Shown here in pieces: positions 45,035-52,344 of a stretch of DNA of 63,148 nucleotides. This stretch comes from Anaerococcus sp. Its GTDB lineage: Bacteria > Bacillota > Clostridia > Tissierellales > Peptoniphilaceae. The translations under genes were made by a program, and so were the position numbers. The notes below the pieces were generated by a model, which was not told the origin of the DNA, searched no databases, and saw only the letters and a list, made by a program, of their open reading frames with translations. The stretch lies in the NCBI GenBank assembly GCA_022780515.1, contig JALEUV010000059.1:1-63148 (forward strand), written 5' to 3'. Positions within the stretch are counted from its first letter, which is position 1. Every line of letters starts with the position of its first letter.

Positions 45035-45842
45035 CGAAATTTTTACTTTTAAAAAACTTAATTGATACAAGGAGAGTTATAGCTACAAATAAAACTCCAA
45101 ACAAGTGGATGTAAATTCTTTGGGCATTGGGTCCATCTTCTATCTTTTTTCTTTTCTTTAGATCAGTAAAGATTGACCTTTTACCTAGGTCTATGTCATC
45201 ATCCTTTGGTCCTATCTCTATTACTAAAGTGTCATTTTTTTGATCTTCTAGGTAGGTGCTACTCTCATCTCCACTAGGTATTTCCTCTTGATTAGGAATA
45301 TCATTACTAGGAAGCCCTCCCCTATTTCCATCAGTGGACGGGTTATTTTCCTCAAAATTTTTTCTAAGGGCTTCTAGATTGGTAGGACTATTTTGAGGAG
45401 TTGGTTGATTTTCTTTTTGAGTATCTCCCTCTTCTTTTTCATTACTTACTGGTGGACTAGTTGGAGGAAGACTTCCCTCATTTTCCTTATCTGCTTTATT
45501 TTGAGTTGGATCTTCCTTTTTGTTAGGTGCATCTGCCTTTAGATCTGGACTTGTTATTTCTTCGTTATATCCCTCATCAATAGATCCAGAATCTTTTGGC
45601 ATTAAAGCGCTTCCTTCTTCGTGAATCTCCCCACTAGGAGGGCTAGCAAGTACTGGATATTCTTCCTCATCTGTAAACCCTTCTAGGATTACAATTTTAT
45701 CTTTTTCTTCACCGCTACTCTTTGACTCAGCAGATGTCCCTTGCCCACTTGTTTCATCTGCCAGAACATCAACCTTGCCTAGAGAAAAAGATAAGAGACA
45801 TACCATGAGAATAAGTAGGGACTTAATTTTAAATTTTCTCAT
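45027..45842 (-). CDS. Secreted, membrane-anchored acidic low-complexity protein
   Basis: 271-residue protein with a signal peptide (about residues 1-29, ending VDVLADE), a long low-complexity extracellular stretch rich in Glu, Asp, Pro, Ser and Asn (about 30-215), a basic patch (DLKKRKKIEDG) and one C-terminal membrane helix (HLFGVLFVAITLLVSI) with a KFFKSKNFEK tail. There is no LPxTG motif, so sortase attachment is unlikely. I do not recognise a family. The long charged stretch suggests a spacer or wall-spanning part. The ribosome binding site before the ATG is weak. Confidence 0.8.
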   Translation of the reverse strand: MRKFKIKSLLILMVCLLSFSLGKVDVLADETSGQGTSAESKSSGEEKDKIVILEGFTDEEEYPVLASPPSGEIHEEGSALMPKDSGSIDEGYNEEITSPDLKADAPNKKEDPTQNKADKENEGSLPPTSPPVSNEKEEGDTQKENQPTPQNSPTNLEALRKNFEENNPSTDGNRGGLPSNDIPNQEEIPSGDESSTYLEDQKNDTLVIEIGPKDDDIDLGKRSIFTDLKKRKKIEDGPNAQRIYIHLFGVLFVAITLLVSIKFFKSKNFEK

Positions 45843-45930
45843 AATTCGCCCATATTCCCTTCTATCTATATCTTACACTAAAAATCCAAGTCCTCAATAG
45901 AAAATCACAAAATTTCTACAAATTCCTACA

Positions 45931-45957
45931 AGAAAAGACCTTGCCTAAGCAAGATCT
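45931..45957 (-). terminator. Terminator after the YitT-family gene
   Basis: AGACCTTGC (45936-45944) pairs with GCAAGATCT (45949-45957) with one mismatch, and TTTTCTTG follows on the minus strand. Confidence 0.75.
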
Positions 45958-45959
45958 CC

Positions 45960-46889
45960 TTAATCATCTGTTAGTTCATCTGTTTGATACCAACCCTTGC
46001 CCACAACATTAGAAGTATTTAATATAGTTATGAAGGCCTTAGGGTCAATTTTTTTGATAAAAGCTTTAAATCTAGGAGCCTCTACATTAGAAGTTGCTGA
46101 TATAAAAACTGTCATATCTTTTTTTAGGTAGAGTCCCTTGGCATCTATGACTGTAGCTGACCTGTTAAGCTCTGATTTAATAAAGTTGCCTACTTCTTCG
46201 GTCTTGGATGTTATTATAATAAACATCTTGGCTTGCTTCATAGAGGATATGATTATATCGACAAAGACTCCCTTTATTAGTAGACCAAATATAGAAAATA
46301 GTCCAATCTCCATGCCAAACACATAGATAGACCCTATGGTAAAGATACTATCTATCATCAAGAGGGCCTTACCCACCTCAAGACGGGAATATTTCTTAAG
46401 AATCATCGCAATGATATCAGTACCACCAGAAGATGCTGCTATATTAAAGAGGATAGCAGATCCTGTGGAGCTTATTATTAGGGTAAAGAAAAGCTCCAGC
46501 ATGGTATTATCTGTTAGGGTCCCACTTAGAGGGCAAATCTTATCTAGCAAAAGTGCTGTCAGAGAGTTAAGGATTGCCACATATCCTGTTCTAAAGGTAA
46601 AGGACTTACCGAGTATCAGAAAGGATACTACTAGTAAGGTCACATTTATTATAAGTGTTATAAGGGGTCTAGATAAAGAAACAAACATCGAAGCTATGAT
46701 GCTCATTCCCTCTACCCCACCTATAACAAAGGAGTTGGGATATTTGAAGAAGTGAGTTCCAAATGCCATAAAAATCGCCGCAAAGCTCATCAACAAGTAC
46801 CTCTTGGTCTTTGTCATAGGATCATGGTGGATAAGTTTTTTATTTCTATTTTCGATTATTCTATTCAAAGAATATCTATCATGTTTCAT
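45960..46889 (-). CDS. YitT-family membrane protein (DUF161/DUF2179)
   Basis: 309-residue protein with about six membrane segments in the first 215 residues, including the family signature GGVEGMSIIAS and SSGGTDIIAMIL, and a soluble C-terminal DUF2179 domain (about 225-305) with FIIITSKTEEVGNFI. The family function is unknown, despite being widespread in Firmicutes. It follows the CofE-like gene by 21 bases and is likely co-transcribed with it. Confidence 0.88.
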   Translation of the reverse strand: MKHDRYSLNRIIENRNKKLIHHDPMTKTKRYLLMSFAAIFMAFGTHFFKYPNSFVIGGVEGMSIIASMFVSLSRPLITLIINVTLLVVSFLILGKSFTFRTGYVAILNSLTALLLDKICPLSGTLTDNTMLELFFTLIISSTGSAILFNIAASSGGTDIIAMILKKYSRLEVGKALLMIDSIFTIGSIYVFGMEIGLFSIFGLLIKGVFVDIIISSMKQAKMFIIITSKTEEVGNFIKSELNRSATVIDAKGLYLKKDMTVFISATSNVEAPRFKAFIKKIDPKAFITILNTSNVVGKGWYQTDELTDD

Positions 46890-46910
46890 TTTATATCTTT
46901 GGTAATACCC

Positions 46911-48092
46911 CTAATTATCTGAATAGTTATCAAAGTATCCTTGGATTAAAACAATAGGTGTTCCCTTATCTCCTGACCCAGAGGTCAAATCACAAAGGGA
47001 ACCTAGAAGATCTGTAATTTGTCTAGGAGTTGTACCTAGGGTATCATTGGTACCCACAAGATTATCAGCCTTTTGAGCAATTCTTTGCCTAATAGCTTCA
47101 TCCCTATCTTCTCCATCAACACCTTCTAGTTCATTATCTGCTAGGTATTTTATTTTCAATTCGTTAGGTGTTCCTGTAAGTCCACCTGTATAAGCTGGCG
47201 AAACAACTGGATCTGCAAGCTCCCAGATTTTGCCAACTGGATCTTTGAAGGCTCCATCACCGTAAATCATTACTTCGATTTGCTTATCAAACTCATCTAT
47301 TAATTTCTTTTGGAGGGCATCTACGAAACTTTGTCCATCCCTTGGGAAGAGTTTAACCTTATTGTCAGTAGATAGGTTAGAGCCAAGTAGACCATAATTT
47401 GCATTGTATCCAGAGCCATCAAGAGATTCTGTCATAATCTCGTCAAGCTTTAGGACTTTTTTGGCACCATTTTCTTCTAGTTGTTTCTTTACAATATTTC
47501 TTGTATGGATTGATGCAACCAAAACCTCATCTGTAAATTGTAGGGCATCTACAGGGTTATTTAGAAAATGTATCTCAGAATTGCTTGCTACTTCCTTGTA
47601 GAAGTCAGGATAAGATATGCCTGTAAATTCGTGTTTGTAATCTCCTGCAAGCTCCTTGTATTGCTCCATATCTAGGACATCAGAGTAAGGATTTATGTCA
47701 CTATTAAATAAATCCATCTCATCCATAAGCCAGTTACCTACTTCATCTTGTGGATAAGATAGGCAGATATGAAGTTTCTTGCCTGTCAAAGCAAAGGCCT
47801 TTAATAAAATAGAAAATCTATTTCTACTTAGGATTGGAAATAAAATGGCTAGCTCATCTCCATCAAACTTCCTATTTACATCCTTGGCTATTTGCTCTAT
47901 TGTAACATAATTTCCTTGGGCACGAGCCACAAGAGACTCTGTAACACAAACTACGTCCTTATCATTTAAGACGATATCACCTTGGTCAGCTGCTTTTTTT
48001 ACTACATTAAATACAACATCTACCAAGTTTTCGCCTTCTTTTATTATTGGGGCCCTAAGTCCCGTTGATCTTGTTCCAATTATTCTTTCCAT
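46911..48092 (-). CDS. Coenzyme F420-0:L-glutamate ligase-like (CofE-like) protein
   Basis: About 393-residue protein of the F420_ligase superfamily. The N-terminal RSTGLRAPIIKEGENLVD and KDVVCVTESLVARAQGNYV match the CofE core, and the second half carries GDGAFKDPVGKIWELADPVVSPAYT, the likely nucleotide and metal site. CofE adds glutamate to F420-0 using GTP, but F420 synthesis is not expected in this lineage and no other cofactor gene is near, so the true substrate is probably another carboxylate. The start at 48092 has AAAGGGG 6 bases upstream; the frame is open to 48113. It is longer than archaeal CofE (about 250). Confidence 0.8.
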   Translation of the reverse strand: MERIIGTRSTGLRAPIIKEGENLVDVVFNVVKKAADQGDIVLNDKDVVCVTESLVARAQGNYVTIEQIAKDVNRKFDGDELAILFPILSRNRFSILLKAFALTGKKLHICLSYPQDEVGNWLMDEMDLFNSDINPYSDVLDMEQYKELAGDYKHEFTGISYPDFYKEVASNSEIHFLNNPVDALQFTDEVLVASIHTRNIVKKQLEENGAKKVLKLDEIMTESLDGSGYNANYGLLGSNLSTDNKVKLFPRDGQSFVDALQKKLIDEFDKQIEVMIYGDGAFKDPVGKIWELADPVVSPAYTGGLTGTPNELKIKYLADNELEGVDGEDRDEAIRQRIAQKADNLVGTNDTLGTTPRQITDLLGSLCDLTSGSGDKGTPIVLIQGYFDNYSDN

Positions 48093-48157
48093 ATTATTTC
48101 CCCTTTCACACAAGAATTATACAATATTTTTTCCAAAAATAAAAGATGCTAAGAAAA

Positions 48158-48529
48158 TTAACTCCTAACATCAAATTTATGCCCACACTTGGGACATTTT
48201 ACCTTGATTTTGCCCTTGTTTTTCGGAATCCTTAGCTGTTGCTTACAATTAGGGCACCTTATATATTTATAATTTTTATCTCTTTTATTTTTCTTAGATA
48301 TATTAAAGGTATCCTTGATCGGGTTTAGAAATTTTTCCTTAAACATCCTATTCTCGTAGGCCCTCTTGTAGGCATTCCTTGATAGGACCCTAAATAGGGC
48401 ATAGATAACCACAGCCAGTGAAATAATTTTAAAAATATCGCTCTTAAATATCATGGCCACTATGCTAAAGGCTATAGCAAGCCATACCAAAAATATACTA
48501 TATTCATCTATTCCATTTCTCTTATTCAT
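48158..48529 (-). CDS. Small membrane protein with C-terminal zinc ribbon
   Basis: 123-residue protein with two N-terminal hydrophobic segments (about residues 10-28 and 30-45), a basic linker, and a zinc ribbon at the C terminus: RCPNCKQQLRIP and VKCPKCGHKFDV, two CxxC knuckles 18 residues apart. Such ribbons often follow membrane segments in Firmicute proteins of unknown role. The ATG at 48529 has GAGGG 5 bases upstream and overlaps the end of the Sir2 gene by 8 bases. The pseudogene at 34.4-34.7 kb has the same plan. Confidence 0.78.
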   Translation of the reverse strand: MNKRNGIDEYSIFLVWLAIAFSIVAMIFKSDIFKIISLAVVIYALFRVLSRNAYKRAYENRMFKEKFLNPIKDTFNISKKNKRDKNYKYIRCPNCKQQLRIPKNKGKIKVKCPKCGHKFDVRS

Positions 48530-49262
48530 CAATTCCCTCTACTAACTCATCCATCACCTTGGATATATCGCCTTGGATTAAATAATCTGCCATCTTATCC
48601 TTGGGTGTTGGATCCATATTTATAACAATCAACTTATTTCCCCTATAAAAATCTATAAGGCCTGCTGCAGGGTAGACTACCAGGGAGCTTCCTCCGACTA
48701 TGAGGACATCTGCAGATGCTATAAGATTTATTGCATAGGAGAGGTTGTCTTGATTGAGACTTTCTCCATATAGGACTATGTCAGGTCTAACGAGATTACC
48801 ACAATTATCACAAGTAACTTTCCCATCAAAACCTTTCACATAGTCTAGGTCAAAGGCCTTGCCACAAGATGTGCAGTAATAATCTCTAAGGTTACCATGA
48901 AGCTCTACTACATTCTTGCTTCCTGCTTCTTGGTGGAGGCTATCAATGTTTTGGGTAATAATCCCCTTGAGCTTGCCCATCTCTTCAAGCCTTGCTAGGG
49001 CCTTGTGGGCCTTATTGGGCTTAACCCCATCAAAGATTAAGTTTTCCTTGCAATATGTCATAAACTCATCTGGGTGCTCCACAAAAAATTCATGGCTTAG
49101 CATATATTCTGGGGAATATTTCGAATTATTTTCCCTATTGTAAAGGCCAGTCGCTGACCTAAAGTCAGGTACCCCTGAAGCAGTAGAAACTCCTGCCCCA
49201 CCAAAAAAGACTATATTATTTGAATCTTTAATAATTTGTCTAACTTCATCTATCATAACCAA
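48522..49262 (-). CDS. cobB: NAD-dependent protein deacylase, Sir2 family
   Basis: 246-residue sirtuin. NAD-binding GGAGVSTASGVPDFRS lies at about residues 20-35, TQNIDSLHQEAG and the catalytic histidine in VVELHGNL at about 110-130, and a zinc site is made by CTSCGKAFD and CDNCGNLVRPD. It removes acetyl or other acyl groups from lysines. A TTG at 49262 has AGGAGG at an ideal 5-base spacing, and an ATG at 49256 is 6 bases on; either may be used. It follows the ABC-2-like permease gene by 9 bases and may be co-transcribed with the GntR-ABC group. Confidence 0.93.
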   Translation of the reverse strand: MVMIDEVRQIIKDSNNIVFFGGAGVSTASGVPDFRSATGLYNRENNSKYSPEYMLSHEFFVEHPDEFMTYCKENLIFDGVKPNKAHKALARLEEMGKLKGIITQNIDSLHQEAGSKNVVELHGNLRDYYCTSCGKAFDLDYVKGFDGKVTCDNCGNLVRPDIVLYGESLNQDNLSYAINLIASADVLIVGGSSLVVYPAAGLIDFYRGNKLIVINMDPTPKDKMADYLIQGDISKVMDELVEGIDE

Positions 49263-49271
49263 GCTAACCTC

Positions 49272-50006
49272 CTATATAAGATTAACATTATCTCTGAGAT
49301 AAAAACTATCAACAAGGACCATTATACAAGCTCCTACAAAATAATAAATTATGGGCGTTAGAATCTTGTAGACCCCAGCTCCCCCATAGGCAAAGGGATA
49401 GATAAAGGCAAGGCCCATATTAGAAAGGACATTCAAGCCATCTTCTACAAGAACTAGGGCAAAGAAATTTGTAATTATTACTAGGGGTAGGAAAATTAAT
49501 CCTATTAATAAGATTGCCTTCCCTATTCCAAAACCATCCTTAAAACGAACCTTTGCAAAGGCAAGTAAAAGTAGCATGGTCAAGAACATATCCATGGCAA
49601 AGCCATGGGCCAGGTAAAAGATAAAATCGCTAGTGATTACAAAGCCCAGAGCAGCCAAAACCACACTAAAGGCTAGGCTTGTTAGTAAGTAAAAGCCCCC
49701 TACCTCGATTATCTTTGCCATAACATAGTCAAAGCCGCCTGCTGGTAGGCTAAAGGTAAAGTACCCCTCACTTGTAAAAAAGTCCCTATACAAAATCTTT
49801 CCTAGGAAAAATATATTTCCTACAAGTAAAATCACTATACTACTTATTAAAATTATATCTGTAAAGTCCTTATCCCTCATAATATTCAAGAAAAAAGGCA
49901 TCCTCACCAAAAAGAAAGACCCAACTAGGGCAAGGATTGCCACTAGACCTGCCCACAAAATAAATTTTCTTTGTCTTTTTAAATCGTATCTTATTAAACT
50001 AATCAT
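49272..50006 (-). CDS. ABC transporter permease partner of the GntR-linked ATPase
   Basis: 244-residue membrane protein with about six membrane segments and no enzymatic motif (MISLIRYDLKRQRKFILWAG start, then segments near 18-35, 46-66, 98-125, 130-148, 163-190, 212-232). It resembles the ABC-2 type permeases that pair with YtrB-like ATPases. Substrate unknown; such systems in Firmicutes often respond to cell-wall antibiotics or other envelope stress. It follows the ATPase gene with a 4-base overlap. Confidence 0.8.
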   Translation of the reverse strand: MISLIRYDLKRQRKFILWAGLVAILALVGSFFLVRMPFFLNIMRDKDFTDIILISSIVILLVGNIFFLGKILYRDFFTSEGYFTFSLPAGGFDYVMAKIIEVGGFYLLTSLAFSVVLAALGFVITSDFIFYLAHGFAMDMFLTMLLLLAFAKVRFKDGFGIGKAILLIGLIFLPLVIITNFFALVLVEDGLNVLSNMGLAFIYPFAYGGAGVYKILTPIIYYFVGACIMVLVDSFYLRDNVNLI

Positions 50007-50704
50007 AATAAACCATAAACTTCCTTGTAGTAATCAGCCATCCCCATTTGCTTATCTCTTCTAATCTTGCTTGTTTCTTCCTCAAGAATAATCCTTCCCT
50101 TATTTAGAAAGATCACATAGTCCAAGATATTTTCAAGCTCCCTTAGCTTATGACCTGCTATAAGGAAGCTCGCTCCCTCATCAAGCTTTCTTATAATTAT
50201 ATCAAGGAAACCATCCACCCCCAAGAGGTCAAGTCCCTCCATCGGCTCATCTAGGAGGAAGATTTCGGCATTTCTCCCAAGGGCAAGGCCTATCCTTAGC
50301 CTCTTTCTTTGGCCCTTGGATAGCTTCCTATTTTCCTTATTTAGGGGAACTGACAAAAAATCTAGGATGTTGAGGGCAGCTTCCCCATCAAAGTCCTCAT
50401 AAAAATCCCCATAAATTTTTACAAAGTCCCTAGCACTAAAGTTAGGATATAGGGGATTTATATCAGCTAGGTAGGATATTTTCTTCTTAGTCTCGCTAGA
50501 TACCTTCTCTTCTCCTATAAGGATCTCCCCCTTATCAGCCTTCAAAAGCCCTAGAATTAGCTTGATTAGGGTAGATTTACCAGAGCCTGTAGGGCCCAGA
50601 AGGCCATATACTGAGCCTTTTTTTATATTTAAATCAAGCTCTTCTATAAAGGCCTCACCCCCATAGGATTTAGTCAAAGACTTAATTTGTATAATGTCAT
50701 CCAT
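50003..50704 (-). CDS. ABC transporter ATPase, YtrB-like
   Basis: 233-residue ABC ATPase with Walker A GPTGSGKSTLIK (about residue 36-47), signature KLSKGQRKRLRIGLAL (LSKGQ in place of LSGGQ, as in YtrB-type and related exporters), Walker B IFLLDEPMEGLD and the switch region LIAGHKLREL. Its start overlaps the end of the GntR gene (ATGGATGA), showing translational coupling to the regulator. Confidence 0.88.
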   Translation of the reverse strand: MDDIIQIKSLTKSYGGEAFIEELDLNIKKGSVYGLLGPTGSGKSTLIKLILGLLKADKGEILIGEEKVSSETKKKISYLADINPLYPNFSARDFVKIYGDFYEDFDGEAALNILDFLSVPLNKENRKLSKGQRKRLRIGLALGRNAEIFLLDEPMEGLDLLGVDGFLDIIIRKLDEGASFLIAGHKLRELENILDYVIFLNKGRIILEEETSKIRRDKQMGMADYYKEVYGLL

Positions 50705-51047
50705 TGGCCCTACTCCTTCTTTCTAAATAGCTTAAAGCTTCCCTCGTATCTATGCCGATTTGACCCATTTGGTCCAAAAAATCATTTATTATCCTGTTGG
50801 CTAGATTTTCCTTGAGGGCATCAATCTTTTTATCATCAAGGCTTAGGTAGTATTCTCCATCAACAAGGCTAATAAGCCTTCTTTCTTCTAGCTTAGCCAT
50901 GGCCCTCTTCACATAGGCAGGGCCTGCCTTAAACCTATTGGTAAAAAACCTAAGGCTGTATAACTTGTCCCTATCCTTAAGCTTGCCCTTGATTATCTCC
51001 CTTACAACAAAGTCGACCATCTCATCTTCTATAGGTGTATAAACCAT
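50697..51047 (-). CDS. GntR-family regulator, YtrA subfamily
   Basis: About 116-residue DNA-binding protein with an N-terminal winged helix (VDFVVREIIKGKLKDRDKL and FKAGPAYVKRAMAKLEERRLI) and a short helical tail, as in the YtrA subfamily of GntR that lacks a large effector domain. The start at 51047 has TAGGAG 5 bases upstream; the frame is open to a TTG at 51062 that has no site. YtrA-type proteins repress the ABC genes that follow them, so this one probably represses its own operon, which here begins with barnase and barstar. Confidence 0.85.
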   Translation of the reverse strand: MVYTPIEDEMVDFVVREIIKGKLKDRDKLYSLRFFTNRFKAGPAYVKRAMAKLEERRLISLVDGEYYLSLDDKKIDALKENLANRIINDFLDQMGQIGIDTREALSYLERRSRANG

Positions 51048-51055
51048 CTTATCTC

Positions 51056-51310
51056 CTAGCAAATTAAATCCACATCAGTATCTAGGGTAAAGGCAGCTGA
51101 TACAAAAACTATCATAATCATCCTCCCATACTCACCCAAATGATCGTAGGCTCTCTTATAATTCTTTACTCTAATCTTTTCTCTAACTTCTACTAGACTT
51201 TCAAAAAGTCCATCCAGGTTTGAAACTTCATTTTCAAAATGAAAGGTCTCATTCATAATCCTATAAAATTCTTCTTGGCTCTTAAAGTCTTCTCCATCTA
51301 ATACAATCAT
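51056..51310 (-). CDS. Barstar-family ribonuclease inhibitor
   Basis: 84-residue acidic protein (many Glu and Asp) of the barstar family: IVLDGEDFKSQEEFYRIM at the N terminus and ENEVSNLDGLFESLVEV in the middle correspond to the first strand-helix and to the acidic helix that plugs the barnase active site. It ends TDVDLIC. It starts on the TAATG overlap with the barnase-like gene, so the two are made together, and it should keep the enzyme harmless before export. Confidence 0.85.
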   Translation of the reverse strand: MIVLDGEDFKSQEEFYRIMNETFHFENEVSNLDGLFESLVEVREKIRVKNYKRAYDHLGEYGRMIMIVFVSAAFTLDTDVDLIC

Positions 51311-51762
51311 TAATTTATCCTTTCAAAACTATCGTAGTGGTCTTCTGTATAATAAATATTTAAGTCCTCATCATAGACAATTCTCTCAGTCCCTCGTCTG
51401 CCACCATTATAATTGACATCAGCTTCCTTGTAGTCGCCTTGAGGTAAGGACCCTTCAAAGTTTCCAAAGTAGTCTCCTCCAATGACTCCCTTATCGGTTA
51501 CATCCCATAGGTTGCCTTCAGATGGCTCCCAGCCAAGATCCAGTGCTTCCTTCTTGGTTAGATAATTTTGGGGAAGCTTCTCATATTCTTTTAGATAAGA
51601 AGTCACATCCTCCAGGGAATAATAGGCTCCGTCTTCTTCTATATGACTTTCGACCTGGGCAGGTGGAGGTGTGGTGTCCACACTTTGGTTTTGAGGCAGG
51701 CATCCTGTTAATATTAAAATAAAACTTGTTAGCAAGTAAAAAATATATCTTTTGACTTTCAC
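51310..51762 (-). CDS. Lipoprotein barnase-family ribonuclease
   Basis: 150-residue protein made of a lipoprotein signal (lipobox LILTGC, Cys21), a short linker with proline run (TTPPPAQVESH), and a barnase domain from about residue 48. Diagnostic segments are PQNYLTKKEALDLGW, EGNLWDV, GVIGGDYFGNFEGSLP and EADVNYNGG. The catalytic residues of barnase are kept: Glu113 (EADVNY), Arg127 (ERIVY) and His142 (DHYDSF). The start codon is GTG with GGAG 7 bases upstream. Barnases are usually secreted free, so a lipid anchor is unusual. The barstar gene follows directly. Confidence 0.9.
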   Translation of the reverse strand: MKVKRYIFYLLTSFILILTGCLPQNQSVDTTPPPAQVESHIEEDGAYYSLEDVTSYLKEYEKLPQNYLTKKEALDLGWEPSEGNLWDVTDKGVIGGDYFGNFEGSLPQGDYKEADVNYNGGRRGTERIVYDEDLNIYYTEDHYDSFERIN

Positions 51763-51849
51763 TTTAAATCTCCTTATAGTATAATTATAGCAGACTTTGA
51801 GGGAAGTTCCCTAAAAATAAAAAAAAATCAAATTTTTTCAAAAAAACAT

Positions 51850-51878
51850 TTGACAAAAACAAAAATACCTAGTATACT
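51850..51878 (+). promoter_or_regulatory. Promoter of the tRNA-Pro gene
   Basis: TTGACA (51850-51855) and TATACT (51873-51878) are 17 bases apart; an overlapping TATAAT follows at 51878-51883. The tRNA begins about 20 bases later. Confidence 0.8.
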
Positions 51879-51898
51879 ATAATAGTCAGTTGAAACAA

Positions 51899-51975
51899 CG
51901 GGGTGTGGCGCAGCTTGGTAGCGCGCGTGTTTTGGGAACATGAGGTCGAAGGTTCGAATCCTTTCACCCCGACCA
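51899..51975 (+). tRNA. tRNA-Pro (anticodon TGG)
   Basis: A 77-base cloverleaf: acceptor stem CGGGGTG paired with CACCCCG, discriminator A and an encoded CCA end (51973-51975); anticodon stem CGTGT/ACATG around the loop TTTGGGA, giving anticodon TGG for proline; T loop GGTTCGAATC. It has its own promoter and terminators, and a decayed IS element lies within 130 bases downstream. Confidence 0.97.
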
Positions 51976-51981
51976 TCATTT

Positions 51982-52010
51982 AAGCACATAACAATGTGCT
52001 TTTTATTTTT
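51982..52010 (+). terminator. First terminator after tRNA-Pro
   Basis: AAGCACAT (51982-51989) and ATGTGCTT (51994-52001) form a stem with a four-base loop followed by TTTATTTTT. Confidence 0.85.
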
Positions 52011-52041
52011 CCTAATTTTCTTAAAATATTTAAATTATTTA

Positions 52042-52067
52042 AACAGGATCTAGAGTCCTGTTTTTTA
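52042..52067 (+). terminator. Second terminator after tRNA-Pro
   Basis: AACAGGA (52042-52048) and TCCTGTT (52056-52062) pair and TTTTTA follows; it backs up the first terminator. Confidence 0.75.
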
Positions 52068-52101
52068 TTTTCCTAGCTTAATTCAAATTTCTTTTAATAT
52101 T

Positions 52102-52339
52102 TTAGCTTATAATATTTTTTAGTTTTTTAGATAAGTTTTCAAATCCTTGTGATTTGTATTTATCTATCCAATTTCTTAATGTATCATCAGGAAGGTTATA
52201 TTTTTTGCTATTCTTTCGTAACCTCCTGATTCTCATGATTTGTATTCTTTTACTAGTTTTATTTTAAATCCTCTTGTATATTTTGGCATACTAAAACCCC
52301 TCCATCCGTATTCCGGATTTTGGGGTTCGGGTCAGTACA
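52102..52339 (-). mobile_element. Decayed left end of an IS3-family insertion sequence
   Basis: On the minus strand the element starts with TGTACTGACCCGAACCCC (52322-52339), which has the TG terminus and length of an IS3-type inverted repeat. An ATG at 52287-52289 opens MPKYTRGFKIKLVKEYKS, then a TGA; the frame goes on ESGGYERIA, shifts, and continues KYNLPDDTLRNWIDKYKSQG to a TAA at 52102-52104. That is the helix-turn-helix of an IS150-like OrfA with one stop and one frameshift. No OrfB, catalytic domain or right end is left. Confidence 0.8.
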
Positions 52340-52344
52340 TACTC

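Noticed and set aside
51056-51762. Barnase/barstar as a polymorphic toxin-delivery or contact-dependent inhibition locus
   Set aside because: There is no large N-terminal delivery domain, WXG or LXG module, or string of orphan immunity genes. The enzyme has only a lipoprotein signal.
51899-52339. tRNA-Pro as an attachment site of an integrated element
   Set aside because: No integrase and no repeat of the tRNA 3' end were seen. The only mobile DNA is a simple IS remnant.
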